DNA of 64,000 bases from Thiopseudomonas sp. (GTDB lineage Bacteria; Pseudomonadota; Gammaproteobacteria; Pseudomonadales; Pseudomonadaceae): positions 1 through 64,000 of the forward strand of contig JALOAC010000001.1 of assembly GCA_023228985.1 (NCBI GenBank), written 5' to 3'. The notes under the pieces are model-generated. The model made no database searches. It was not told the DNA's origin and saw only the letters and a program-made list of their open reading frames with translations. This document shows positions 52,941 through 60,547 of the stretch, piece by piece; the first letter of the stretch is position 1; every line of letters begins with the position of its first letter. The position numbers were made by a program, and so were the translations under genes.

Positions 52941-53162
52941 TTAGTCATAGAAGCCTGTTGTGTGAGAGAGTTTGCGGGGGACGCAGTGTGCAAAAGCCAT
53001 GTCCTGTGCTTTCATTGGTACGGTTGGAACGAGGCCTTTGGTAACGCCGTGAGATAACGGCTTAGCGTTTTCTTTGAGTAATTCAATCAGGCGTTTCTGC
53101 TCTTCGAACAGCGCGCCGATACGAGCGGTTTCGTAGTCGAGGAAACGACGATTTTGATAAAT
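52941..53162 (-). pseudogene. Remnant of a type I restriction specificity subunit (HsdS)
   Basis: A minus-strand frame bounded by stops. It reads NRRFLDYETARIGALFEEQ, then KRLIELLKENAKPLSHGVTK, then GLVPTVPMKA. This is the C-terminal conserved helix region of HsdS subunits (ETARIDALIEEQQRLIELLKEKRQ... SHAVTKGL pattern). Only about 50 residues match; both target-recognition domains are missing, a stop precedes it, and the last ~22 residues drift into unrelated sequence. No hsdR or hsdM is nearby, so it cannot function. Confidence 0.7.
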
Positions 53163-53400
53163 CTACGTCGTAGTATTCGTCTTTTCATGGCGGTGGTGTC
53201 CAGCCGACAACAAGTGGAATGTCTCTTGCTATTTTTCTATCCACCCAGTGTTCCGGCACTTCACCCAACCACTCCACCCCAGATAAAGGCTCTCTCTATG
53301 AGGGTGCTTCAATATACGAATCAAGTCCATCAATAGTTGACCTGGAAATATCACCAAGCAGGTTTCCATCATTAACAAACCCGGCTACACAGTTCCAAGC

Positions 53401-53829
53401 ATGCAGCAGTATTTCGCCATCACAAACATGATCAGATTAACCGCTGCGCGAGATAATCCATATGCGGACTGGTGGATGATCAAGATCGAAGAAAGACTGG
53501 ATCAGGCTCAGCAAGAAATGAATGAGCTTACCGCCATGCTGGAAAAACTAATTACTGCTGTCCCAGAGCAGGTCTCTATAAGTGAAAACCTGAACCAAGA
53601 ACCATTCATAACGCCCGTATTCTGCAACAGCCACATGGGCTTCCGAGCTTTGTTTTTAGTAGAAGCATACGACAGCTTGGCTCGAAAGATCTTGCTAGCT
53701 AACCATGTTGGTCTTCTCTCCCGCCGAGATATGGAAGGCTTTCTAGATCAAGGAGCCCACCAGTTACGCAGCCTATTTGGACTTGCATTGACTTATAGGA
53801 ATACCGGCAAAACACTGTCTAGGCCCTAA
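53401..53829 (+). pseudogene. Fragment of an ICE protein of the PFL_4669 family
   Basis: A 142-aa frame resembling the C-terminal two thirds of the PFL_4669-type integrating-conjugative-element protein: RLTAARDNPYADWWMIKIEE, a helical middle, PVFCNSHMGFRALFLVEAYD, LLANHVGLLSRRDMEGF and LRSLFGLALTYRNTG. The frame extends upstream only 36 codons to a stop, and that part does not contain the expected N-terminal domain. No other ICE genes are present. I recognise the family from memory of its conserved blocks; a profile search would settle it. Confidence 0.55.
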
Positions 53830-53835
53830 ACACCC

Positions 53836-53869
53836 AGAACATCAGCGACCACTGTTTACACTGTAAAAA
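53836..53869 (+). repeat. Imperfect direct repeat, left of toxin-antitoxin module
   Basis: AGAACATCAGCGACCACTGT and the following 14 bases match 54614-54647 at about 27 of 34 positions. It starts seven bases after the stop of the ICE fragment. Confidence 0.55.
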
Positions 53870-53982
53870 TCTAGGGCAGCTGTTACACGACGATCGCTCT
53901 TAGCTGTTCAAACGCTCAGTGAAAGCACCACTTATAAATGTAATAAGAAAATACCAAGCGATAACAATTGTTTGTAAAAATA

Positions 53983-54010
53983 TTGACTGCACCCACAATG
54001 TAGCTACAAT
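53983..54010 (+). promoter_or_regulatory. Promoter and palindromic operator of the toxin-antitoxin operon
   Basis: TTGACT (53983-53988), 16-bp spacer, TACAAT (54005-54010). A perfect 10-bp palindrome TGTAGCTACA (53999-54008) overlaps the -10 box, the expected place for autorepression by a DinJ/RelB-type antitoxin. Confidence 0.7.
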
Positions 54011-54038
54011 GCAGGTACAGATAAGAGGAGGTATTATT

Positions 54039-54317
54039 ATGTTAACCACTATGAATGCCGATGTGCGTAGTCGTGTGAGTGCTGATCTCAAGCAGGAAGC
54101 CGCAGAAGTCTTGCAGGGTTGTGGTTTGAATGTCAGCAGTGCAATCCGCTTGTTCTTGGAGCAAGTCGTTCAAGAGCAGAAGCTACCTTTCGAGGTCAAA
54201 CGTCATCCATCCGCAAAAATGAAAATAGCGCTGCAAGAAGCAAAGGCAATAGAGGGCATGTTTAATAACATGGACGACATGATGTCGGAGCTGGATAGTG
54301 GCCAAAAAACCAAGTAG
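54039..54317 (+). CDS. RelB/DinJ family antitoxin
   Basis: A 92-aa antitoxin starting at the ATG at 54039, with AGGAGG eight bases upstream; the same frame opens further at 53919 but that part would precede the promoter. The N-terminal ribbon-helix-helix reads NADVRSRVSADLKQEAAEVL, then NVSSAIRLFLEQV, followed by QKLPFEV, a DinJ hallmark, and a flexible acidic tail that would bind the toxin. It overlaps the toxin gene by 20 bp. Confidence 0.88.
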   Translation: MLTTMNADVRSRVSADLKQEAAEVLQGCGLNVSSAIRLFLEQVVQEQKLPFEVKRHPSAKMKIALQEAKAIEGMFNNMDDMMSELDSGQKTK

Positions 54318-54615
54318 TAAGCGAGCCAATTTGCCTCGACAAGTGGGCTACACTCGCGAATTTAAAAAGTCTTGGGAGCGTTACAAGCGGGCTGGAAAGC
54401 GAGATATGAACCTCGCTGTCACTGTAATGCAGATCATTTATGCTGGACAACCAATTCCACCAGAGTACCTCGACCATGGCCTTTTAGGGGCCGAATGGGC
54501 GGGAACCAGAGAGTTACATATTGGCGGTGATTTTTTATTGGTATACCGATTATCTGATAAAGGCGACAGCGTGATATTTTTAGATATTGGCACTCACAGC
54601 GAGCTATTTACTTAG
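54298..54615 (+). CDS. YafQ/RelE family mRNA interferase toxin
   Basis: A 105-aa toxin with GTG start inside the antitoxin gene. It matches the YafQ group: FKKSWERYKRAGKRDMNL, the DHGLLGAEWAGTRELHI segment, GDFLLVYRLSD and the terminal GTHSELF, which carries the catalytic-type histidine and phenylalanine. YafQ toxins cut mRNA in the ribosomal A site. All residues expected for activity appear present, so with its partner it looks intact although it sits among decayed mobile genes. Confidence 0.88.
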   Translation: MAKKPSSKRANLPRQVGYTREFKKSWERYKRAGKRDMNLAVTVMQIIYAGQPIPPEYLDHGLLGAEWAGTRELHIGGDFLLVYRLSDKGDSVIFLDIGTHSELFT

Positions 54616-54647
54616 AACACCAGCAAGCACTGTTCACACTGTAGACA
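54614..54647 (+). repeat. Imperfect direct repeat, right of toxin-antitoxin module
   Basis: AGAACACCAGCAAGCACTGT and following bases, the partner of 53836-53869. It overlaps the last two bases of the toxin stop codon. Confidence 0.55.
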
Positions 54648-54784
54648 CAATTGCGCGCAAAAACACAACAGGTTACCATCAGAGCTCATGTCGCTGGTCG
54701 TTGACTGGCAACTGCCCAAAGCTTCTGTGCATCATGAAAATGAGGCGTTACTATGGTAACTTGATGCTATTAGCACCATCCGTT

Positions 54785-54817
54785 GCGGAGAACACTCCGC
54801 TACGGCAGTGTTTCTCC
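54785..54817 (+). promoter_or_regulatory. Overlapping alternative hairpins upstream of the coiled-coil gene
   Basis: GCGGAG-AACA-CTCCGC (54785-54800) is a perfect hairpin. GGAGAACACT (54787-54796) can instead pair with AGTGTTTCTCC (54807-54817) with one bulge. The two are mutually exclusive and lie 40-70 bp before the start codon. Confidence 0.45.
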
Positions 54818-54857
54818 ATGCGTGATGGATTTTCCAAAACCAAGGAGAAACATAACT

Positions 54858-55211
54858 GTGCAAACAAGCTTTGAGCTGTACCGAGCACTCGTGTCTATCA
54901 ATGTGACCGAGGATCGTGCTAAAGCTGTTGTCGTGGCCCTGGAGGCTGATATGACAAACCACTTGGCAACTAAAACCGATATCATGGTGCTAAAAGCTGA
55001 TATCATGGAGCTAAAAGCTGATATCAATGAACTTAGAACCGCTACCAAGGCTGATATCAAAGAGCTGAGAAACGAGCTAAAAGCCGACATCGGCGAGCTG
55101 AGAGGAGCTCTTCGTGAGCAAGGACTTAGATTGACTATTCAGCTAGGTTTGATGGTTTCCGGCATTATGGGAATCGGACTCGCAGCCGCAAGACTTATGT
55201 TCACTTCCTAA
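54858..55211 (+). CDS. DUF1640-like coiled-coil membrane protein
   Basis: A 117-aa protein from the GTG at 54858, with AAGGAG nine bases upstream. Layout: N-terminal helix pair (FELYRALVSINVTEDRAKAVVVALEADM) and NHLATKTDI. Then comes a heptad-repeat coiled coil with several KADIxEL units (about 45-88), and one C-terminal membrane helix (about 96-115). This is the shape of the small DUF1640/CCDC90-like proteins common in bacteria near mobile elements; their function is not established. It has its own terminator and looks like a stand-alone cassette. Confidence 0.75.
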   Translation: MQTSFELYRALVSINVTEDRAKAVVVALEADMTNHLATKTDIMVLKADIMELKADINELRTATKADIKELRNELKADIGELRGALREQGLRLTIQLGLMVSGIMGIGLAAARLMFTS

Positions 55212-55220
55212 CCCTCCTAC

Positions 55221-55251
55221 AAAGCCTGCTTTATAGCGGGCTTTGTTTTTA
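55221..55251 (+). terminator. Terminator after the coiled-coil gene
   Basis: CAAAGCCTGC / GCGGGCTTTG with one G-T pair, a 6-base loop and five T, 10 bp past the stop. Confidence 0.85.
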
Positions 55252-55439
55252 TAGACACCAAAAACATCAACACGCTGTAACGAGGTAACACCTCAAGCAC
55301 CCCTTACAGTTCGCTGCGGAATAATTTCCGTTTTGTATAAAATATATTCCGTTCCGCCGCAGTAACTCGGTAATCCACCCGAAAAATAGCAGTGCTCTCA
55401 AGTAGAATTTTCCATAAGCTATATGCAAGGAGATTCTGC

Positions 55440-55706
55440 ATGAAAAAATCACGATTTACCGACAGCCAAATCCTCTCAGTCTTAAAGCAAGCCGAAAATG
55501 GTGTGCCAGTTCCTGAGCTGTGCCGTGAGCACGGCATGAGCAGCGCAAACTTTTACAAGTGGCGTACAAAGTACGGCGGCATGGATGCGTCAATGATGGC
55601 CCGCTTAAAGGAACTTGAAGAAGAAAACCGCCGTCTTAAAACAATGTACGCTGAGGAGCGTTTGAAGGCCGAGATTCTTAAAGAGGCCATCGAAAAAAAG
55701 TGGTAA
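55440..55706 (+). CDS. IS3-family transposase OrfA
   Basis: An 88-aa OrfA with helix-turn-helix (RFTDSQILSVLKQAENG, PVPELCREHGMSSANFYKW) and a leucine-zipper-like tail (LKELEEENRRLKTMYAEERL). ATG at 55440 has AAGGAG upstream. The end of the gene contains a run of seven A then G (GAAAAAAAGTGG) where it overlaps orfB, the expected site of -1 frameshifting that makes the OrfAB transposase. Confidence 0.9.
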   Translation: MKKSRFTDSQILSVLKQAENGVPVPELCREHGMSSANFYKWRTKYGGMDASMMARLKELEEENRRLKTMYAEERLKAEILKEAIEKKW

Positions 55707-56293
55707 AGCCGTCTCGGCGCCGTGAGATGGCACAACGAGCCGTTAATGAAAAAGCAATCAGCATTAGGTTGGCGTGCCTGATTTTTAGCATCAGTGAAAC
55801 CTGCTATCGCTATCAAGCAAAACTCAGCCATCAAAACGCTGAAATTGCTGACTGGCTGATTCGTCTGACTCATAGCCATAGAAACTGGGGCTTTGGTTTG
55901 TGCTACCTATATTTGCGTAACGTGAAAGGCTTTCGCTGGAACCATAAGCGCGTTTACCGCATCTATCGAGAGCTTGAGCTGAACCTACGTATCAAGCCTA
56001 GGAAACGCTTAGTGCGCGAGAAACCGCAGCCTCTGGCCGTTCCTGACGCTATGAATGTCTGCTGGTCAATGGACTTTATGCATGACCAGCTGAGTGACGG
56101 TCGCAATTACCGGCTTTTGAATATCATTGATGACTTTAACCGCGAAGGCTTGGGCATCGAAGTTGATCTTTCACTACCGGCAGAGCGCGTGATCAGAACA
56201 CTGGATCAGATTATTGAATGGCGCGGCAAACCTAGCTCAATTCGCTGTGATAACGGACCCGAGTATATCAGCGGAAAGCTAGGTGCTTGCTGA
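55700..56293 (+). pseudogene. IS3-family transposase OrfB, truncated
   Basis: The frame carries the HTH_21 part (AVNEKAISIRLACLIFSISE), then the integrase core with the first Asp (WSMDFMHDQLSDG) and second Asp (IRCDNGPEYISGKL), and stops right after. The last third of OrfB, including the catalytic Glu and the YNxxRPH-type end, is missing. The element cannot transpose on its own. No right inverted repeat is visible; the sequence switches abruptly near 56280. Confidence 0.9.
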
Positions 56294-56540
56294 AGTCAGG
56301 AGGGTTTAGAAATCAGCTACACCCTTAAATGCGAAGAGCCACTAAAGATGACATTTGCGCAGTGGCTTTGGCTGATATAGCTGGATAGTCCACATCAAGA
56401 ATTTGCCGCAGAAGGCGTGAACAGTGAAGAAGTGGCAGGTGTTGAAGAAGAGTCGATAAGTGCGAAAGCACCGTGCTGTAACTTGCTGAAACACTACACT
56501 GATATACGGCTAGTGTTAGCCCGGTGTTAGCCCGAGCTAA
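56294..56540. other. Unassigned stretch between truncated IS3 and tRNA-Thr
   Basis: About 250 bp. One plus-strand frame, bounded by stops (about 56383-56529), gives ~48 residues with an acidic core (EGVNSEEVAGVEEES) that I do not recognise; it has no start context. It may be the junction of an excised or decayed island at the tRNA. Confidence 0.3.
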
Positions 56541-56542
56541 AA

Positions 56543-56573
56543 ACAAAAAAGGCCCACATCGCTGTGAGCCTTT
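56543..56573 (-). terminator. Terminator after tRNA-Thr
   Basis: On the minus strand AAAGGCTCACA / TGTGGGCCTTT pairs with one mismatch and is followed by TTTGTTTTT. It lies 8 bp past the tRNA 3' end. Confidence 0.85.
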
Positions 56574-56580
56574 GTTTGTA

Positions 56581-56656
<76 letters not shown>

Positions 56657-57028
56657 AATGCGCGCCATTATATAGATCGTACAATTCTTGTAAAGACCTA
56701 AGCCCAACTTTCTCTGCTGCCTATACCAAAGCGACCCAAATCTCGTTATTTTGGTTTAACTGTAAAAGCTTCTGACAAACCGATTTATAGGTACATTGGC
56801 AGTCCACAATAAAAATACAACCCACACAGTTATCCACAGGCACAAAAACTTAAGTTAGAGCGTACTCCTATAAGCCAGCAGCAAGCAACATCCTTATCTG
56901 TCTGATTTTACTATTAATTTAATAAGAAAATTCATTAAAAATATTTTTAGCCGCTAAGTATTTATGACATGCACATGTATTCCACATAGTTATCCACAGA
57001 TAAATCAATGCTGAGCTAACGACTGTAT
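56657..57028. promoter_or_regulatory. AT-rich intergenic region with two DnaA boxes
   Basis: A 372-bp gap between tRNA-Thr and the methyltransferase gene. It has two perfect TTATCCACA boxes in the same orientation, at 56830-56838 and 56990-56998. Between them lies a strongly AT-rich stretch (about 56900-56950) that could unwind easily. Part of it must hold the tRNA-Thr promoter. No coding frame seen. Confidence 0.5.
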
Positions 57029-58246
57029 TTAGTTAGATTGGCCGCTTCGTTCCGCGATAATTAATCCATTGCGCGGTGTTAACTCAGGTACGCAGAATTG
57101 CCCCAGTTTTACGCTGAAACCCTGCTCCTGTAGGTATAAAGCCAGATCCAGCAACAGCCATAGCTCTAAGGGGCGACGATATAAGCACTGCACCAACTCA
57201 AGATTACGCACCTGCGCCAAGCGTTGCCAGCCGCGCTGCTCGGCTTTTGCCCAGGCTACTGCGTTCGGCACAGTTAAGCCCTTTAACTTTGCTACCTGCG
57301 CACACCAATGCGCATAATCCTGCTGTATCCAGCGACTTGCTACTGAGTGCACTGGCAGGTATTCATTCACCCCGCGCCACTGGCGTTGCAGTTCATCAAA
57401 GGCCAAACGCCAAGCCATTGCCTGATCGCGTAGGCGCTTATCCCGCGCGCCAGCCGTGACTGTGCTTTGCAGTGGTAACGCTAAGTCGGTGCGTGTTAAC
57501 TGTAATTGGGCAGCTTGACCGATACGGGATAACGGCTGATAGCTCTCGGTGTTGATGCGGTTGTAACAACAGGGCGCAACCGCTATACGCTGCACGTTAT
57601 GCTGCTGTACTTGGCGCAGCAAATGGGTATGCAGTTCTCCACAGGCATGCAAGGCCACCCAGCTATCTGTTTGCGCTAAGGCTGGCTTTGCCGCCGCACT
57701 TAATGCATCACAGGGATGCAAGTTGCCCGCAATGTTATACAGCTCATTTAAACGCTGCGCTTCGGCACACAGGGTTTCATCCTGTTCAACGATACTGAGC
57801 CGAGCGGCTGGGTAAGCCAAATAGCGCCCTAAATATCCTTTTCCCGCACACCAGTCCAACCAGTGCTGTGGTGGTTGAGAGAAATTAAGGCATTGTGCAA
57901 AGGCTTCAATTTGCTGCCACTTGCGCCCCGGTATGCCTTGATGCATTTGTATGGGGATAGTTTTTTCGCTCGTAAGGGGTAATGAGTCCAGCGCTGTTAA
58001 GCCAGCTAGCTCCTTGACCCACTGCTGAAAGGGGGCAGGAGCTGCTAGTTGTTCAGGATGCAAGTGATCGCGTTCAGCCTCTGCCAAACTGCGTTGTTTA
58101 AGCCACTGCGTAAGCTCTGGGTAATCGTCTTCCCAAGCCAGTTTGCGTTGCATAAAGGGTTGTGCGCGCCACAGTTCTTGTCTTGTCGATAAGACTGCAT
58201 CGAGCTTGCTGAACTGTTGCGCTAGCGCGGACCCTGATGTTGGCAT
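57029..58246 (-). CDS. Class I SAM-dependent methyltransferase (Methyltransf_32-like)
   Basis: A 405-aa protein. The SAM-binding site is clear near the middle (DWCAGKGYLGRYLA, then SIVEQDETLC), followed by ALHACGELHTHLLRQV and a VAPCCYNRI motif, a pattern of the Methyltransf_32 group. The N-terminal ~120 and C-terminal ~130 residues are helical and unassigned. Substrate unknown. It is the last gene after the ABC transporter permeases, 17 bp from them on the same strand, but a functional link is not evident. Confidence 0.8.
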   Translation of the reverse strand: MPTSGSALAQQFSKLDAVLSTRQELWRAQPFMQRKLAWEDDYPELTQWLKQRSLAEAERDHLHPEQLAAPAPFQQWVKELAGLTALDSLPLTSEKTIPIQMHQGIPGRKWQQIEAFAQCLNFSQPPQHWLDWCAGKGYLGRYLAYPAARLSIVEQDETLCAEAQRLNELYNIAGNLHPCDALSAAAKPALAQTDSWVALHACGELHTHLLRQVQQHNVQRIAVAPCCYNRINTESYQPLSRIGQAAQLQLTRTDLALPLQSTVTAGARDKRLRDQAMAWRLAFDELQRQWRGVNEYLPVHSVASRWIQQDYAHWCAQVAKLKGLTVPNAVAWAKAEQRGWQRLAQVRNLELVQCLYRRPLELWLLLDLALYLQEQGFSVKLGQFCVPELTPRNGLIIAERSGQSN

Positions 58247-58263
58247 GTGCGTCTAAGCTCCAA

Positions 58264-58956
58264 CTAGCGGCTGCTGTAGAGAGCATCCACTCTTAGCCAG
58301 CGTTCCAATAAGCGAAAACCCTGCACCAGCAAAAAGGTCATCAGCAGATAAAACAATCCCGCGGCAAAGAAAATCTCTACCGGCAAATAGGTGCGAGCAA
58401 TAATGGTGCGTGCCATCCCGGTTAGCTCCAGCAAGGTAATGGTGCTGGCTAATGAGCTGGCTTTAAGCATTAAAATCACTTCGTTACTGTATGCCGGCAA
58501 ACCAATACGTATCGCCCGCGGCAGCACAACATGCACCAACGTTTGCCAGCGACTCATGCCCAAGGCACGCGCTGCTTCAACTTCGCCCGCAGGCACTGCA
58601 TAAATAGCACCACGTATAATTTCAGCTATATAGGCAGCGGTATGCAAAGTCATGGCAATCAAGGCGCACCAGTATGGGTCGCGCAGATAAGGCCACAAAG
58701 GTCCTTCGCGGACGGCCTCAAACTGGGCCACGCCGTAATAGACTAAAAACAACTGCAACAGCAACGGCGTGCCACGGAAAAAGAAAATATAACTATAGGG
58801 CACTGCTCGCACGTACCACAGCTTAGATGAGCGCGCCATTCCCAGTGGGATGGCAATCAGCAAGCCGACTATTACTGCAATACCTACCAGCTCTAAAGTT
58901 AGCCATGCACCCTCAACCAGTTTGGGTGTCCATTTCCAAATAACATCCCAGTTCAT
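58264..58956 (-). CDS. Amino-acid ABC transporter permease (HisM-like)
   Basis: A 230-aa inner-membrane permease with about five helices and the EAA loop EVEAARALGMSRWQTLVHVVLP, typical of the His/Glu/Gln/Arg transporter class. It begins WKWTPKLVEGAWLTLELV. It overlaps the other permease by 4 bp and likely forms a heterodimer with it. Confidence 0.92.
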   Translation of the reverse strand: MNWDVIWKWTPKLVEGAWLTLELVGIAVIVGLLIAIPLGMARSSKLWYVRAVPYSYIFFFRGTPLLLQLFLVYYGVAQFEAVREGPLWPYLRDPYWCALIAMTLHTAAYIAEIIRGAIYAVPAGEVEAARALGMSRWQTLVHVVLPRAIRIGLPAYSNEVILMLKASSLASTITLLELTGMARTIIARTYLPVEIFFAAGLFYLLMTFLLVQGFRLLERWLRVDALYSSR

Positions 58957-59648
58957 GCTGCGCTCCTGACAAAACCACGGTTAGCGCGTTTTTCAAACAC
59001 ATGCAGCGCCAGCATACTGATTACGGTAAGACCTAAATATATCGCGGCTGCTACCATGAAAAATGTGAATGGCTGTTTACTGGAAGTCACGGCTACCTGC
59101 GTTTGGCGCATTACTTCATTAAGCCCCACCACAGACACCAATGCCGTATCTTTCATCAAAATCATAAACAGGTTGCCTAGCCCAGGTAAGGCGATACGCC
59201 ACATTTGTGGTAAAACTAAGCGCCAAAAAATTCTGCGTCGTGACATGCCTAACGCTAGTCCGGCCTCCTGATGCCCACGGGGAATGGCTAAAATAGCACC
59301 GCGAAACACTTCGGTTGCGTACGCACCAAAACACAGGGCTAGAGCCAACACACCAGCTGCAAAAGGACTCAACTCAAGCTGTGGCTGACCTATAGCCTCC
59401 CCGATAGCCTGCACAACCCCAACGGAGCCATAAAATATCAGCAGCACCCATAATAGCTCAGGTACGCCACGCACTAAGGTTGAGTAGGTATCGCCAAGCA
59501 GGCGCAAGATACGAGAACGAGAGGTTTTAGCTAACGCCCCTAGCAAGCCCAAAACCAAGCCGCAAGCTACAGAGGCAACGGCCAACTGGATAGTCATTAA
59601 GGTTCCAGCCCACAAAGCTGGACCAAAACCATGTAAATCAAAGTTCAT
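58953..59648 (-). CDS. Amino-acid ABC transporter permease (HisQ-like)
   Basis: A 231-aa permease. The EAA loop reads HQEAGLALGMSRRRIFWRLVLP; the N-terminus FGPALWAGTLMTIQLAV is that of HisQ/ArtQ-type subunits. It overlaps the HisM-like gene by 4 bp and follows the binding protein after a 134-bp gap that contains a strong stem-loop. Confidence 0.92.
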   Translation of the reverse strand: MNFDLHGFGPALWAGTLMTIQLAVASVACGLVLGLLGALAKTSRSRILRLLGDTYSTLVRGVPELLWVLLIFYGSVGVVQAIGEAIGQPQLELSPFAAGVLALALCFGAYATEVFRGAILAIPRGHQEAGLALGMSRRRIFWRLVLPQMWRIALPGLGNLFMILMKDTALVSVVGLNEVMRQTQVAVTSSKQPFTFFMVAAAIYLGLTVISMLALHVFEKRANRGFVRSAA

Positions 59649-59737
59649 GGGTTATTTGTTTCTATGAGTGCGTTTTTTCGCTTTCGAGCCGTGATAGCTC
59701 ATCAGCTCACCTATGGTTAACTGGTGGCGCAGTTAGT

Positions 59738-59771
59738 GAAGGTACCAGCAGCACTGGGCGCTGATACCTTC
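59738..59771 (-). other. Intercistronic stem-loop after the binding-protein gene
   Basis: GAAGGTACCAGC / GCTGATACCTTC pairs over 12 bp with one mismatch and a 10-base loop. It has no T-run. Such hairpins after binding-protein genes usually block 3' decay and keep that protein more abundant than the permeases. Confidence 0.6.
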
Positions 59772-59782
59772 GAGAGCTGCTA

Positions 59783-60538
59783 CTAGTAAATACTGAAAGG
59801 AAAGTATTTTTCGTTAATTTTCTGATAAGTACCATCGGCCAGAATTTCAGCTAAGGCTTTGTTGAGTCGTTCGCGCAGCTGATCATTGCCTTTGCGTACT
59901 GCAATACCGATCAAGTCATCTTCAAAAACAGGTTCACCCTTAAACTCAAAGTCTTTGCCGGCTTCGCTTTCTACCCACTCCCAGTTAACAAACTTATCCG
60001 CCAACACGGCATCTAAACGCCCGGTAGCCAGATCTAGGTAGGCGTTTTCATTGGTGTCATACAGTTTGATATCCACGTTACGTCCATGATTATCTTCCAA
60101 CCATTCACCGGCAATAGTAGCGCGCTGTGCGCCAATTACTTTGCCTTTTAGGCCCGCCGCATCCACTTTAAAATCAGATTTTTTTGGCGCAATAAACTGC
60201 AAACCATTGCTGTAATAATGATTAGTAAAATCCACCGCTACTTTACGTTCTTCGGTAATGGACATCGAAGCAATCAAGAAGTCGAATTTCTTAGCATTCA
60301 ACGCGGGAATAATTCCATCCCAGTCTGAGGTGACTACCGAGCATTCAACCTGCATTTTCTCACACAAAGCATGGGCAATATCCAAGTCAAAACCTACCAC
60401 TTTGCCGTCATTATCAATCAGGTTAAAGGGGGGATAAGCGCCTTCTGTACCTATGCGTAATTTCTCTGCGGCTAATGCTGAACCGGTGAATATTAAACTG
60501 GCCGCTGCGGCCAAAAGTATTTTCTTGTAGTTTTTCAT
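59783..60538 (-). CDS. Periplasmic amino-acid-binding protein (Lys/Arg/Orn/His type)
   Basis: A 251-aa family 3 solute-binding protein with a signal peptide ending near GSALAAE. Ligand-site blocks are present: GTEGAYPPFN, GFDLDIAHALCEKM, FLIASMSITEERK (Ser and Arg contacts), and LDAVLADKF. The sequence resembles HisJ/ArgT/AotJ, so basic amino acids or histidine are the likely ligands, but this cannot be fixed by eye. It is 9 bp after the ATPase gene. Confidence 0.92.
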   Translation of the reverse strand: MKNYKKILLAAAASLIFTGSALAAEKLRIGTEGAYPPFNLIDNDGKVVGFDLDIAHALCEKMQVECSVVTSDWDGIIPALNAKKFDFLIASMSITEERKVAVDFTNHYYSNGLQFIAPKKSDFKVDAAGLKGKVIGAQRATIAGEWLEDNHGRNVDIKLYDTNENAYLDLATGRLDAVLADKFVNWEWVESEAGKDFEFKGEPVFEDDLIGIAVRKGNDQLRERLNKALAEILADGTYQKINEKYFPFSIY

Positions 60539-60547
60539 TTTAAGTCC

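Noticed and set aside
54690..54761. Short frame after the toxin gene starting ATGTCGCTGGTC (about 23 codons)
   Set aside because: No ribosome site, no recognisable product; probably a fragment.
54900..55090. Short repeated units (AAAGCTGATATC) read as a possible CRISPR-like or tandem DNA repeat
   Set aside because: They are in frame and encode the KADI heptads of a coiled coil; no spacer-repeat structure.
55300..55380. Left inverted repeat of the IS3 element
   Set aside because: Several CTGCGGAA/TTCCG-type matches exist but without the right end there is nothing to pair them with, so no boundary is claimed.
56830..56998. The two DnaA boxes as the chromosomal replication origin oriC
   Set aside because: Only two boxes, and no dnaA, dnaN, rpmH or gidA nearby; kept only as a DnaA-binding candidate.
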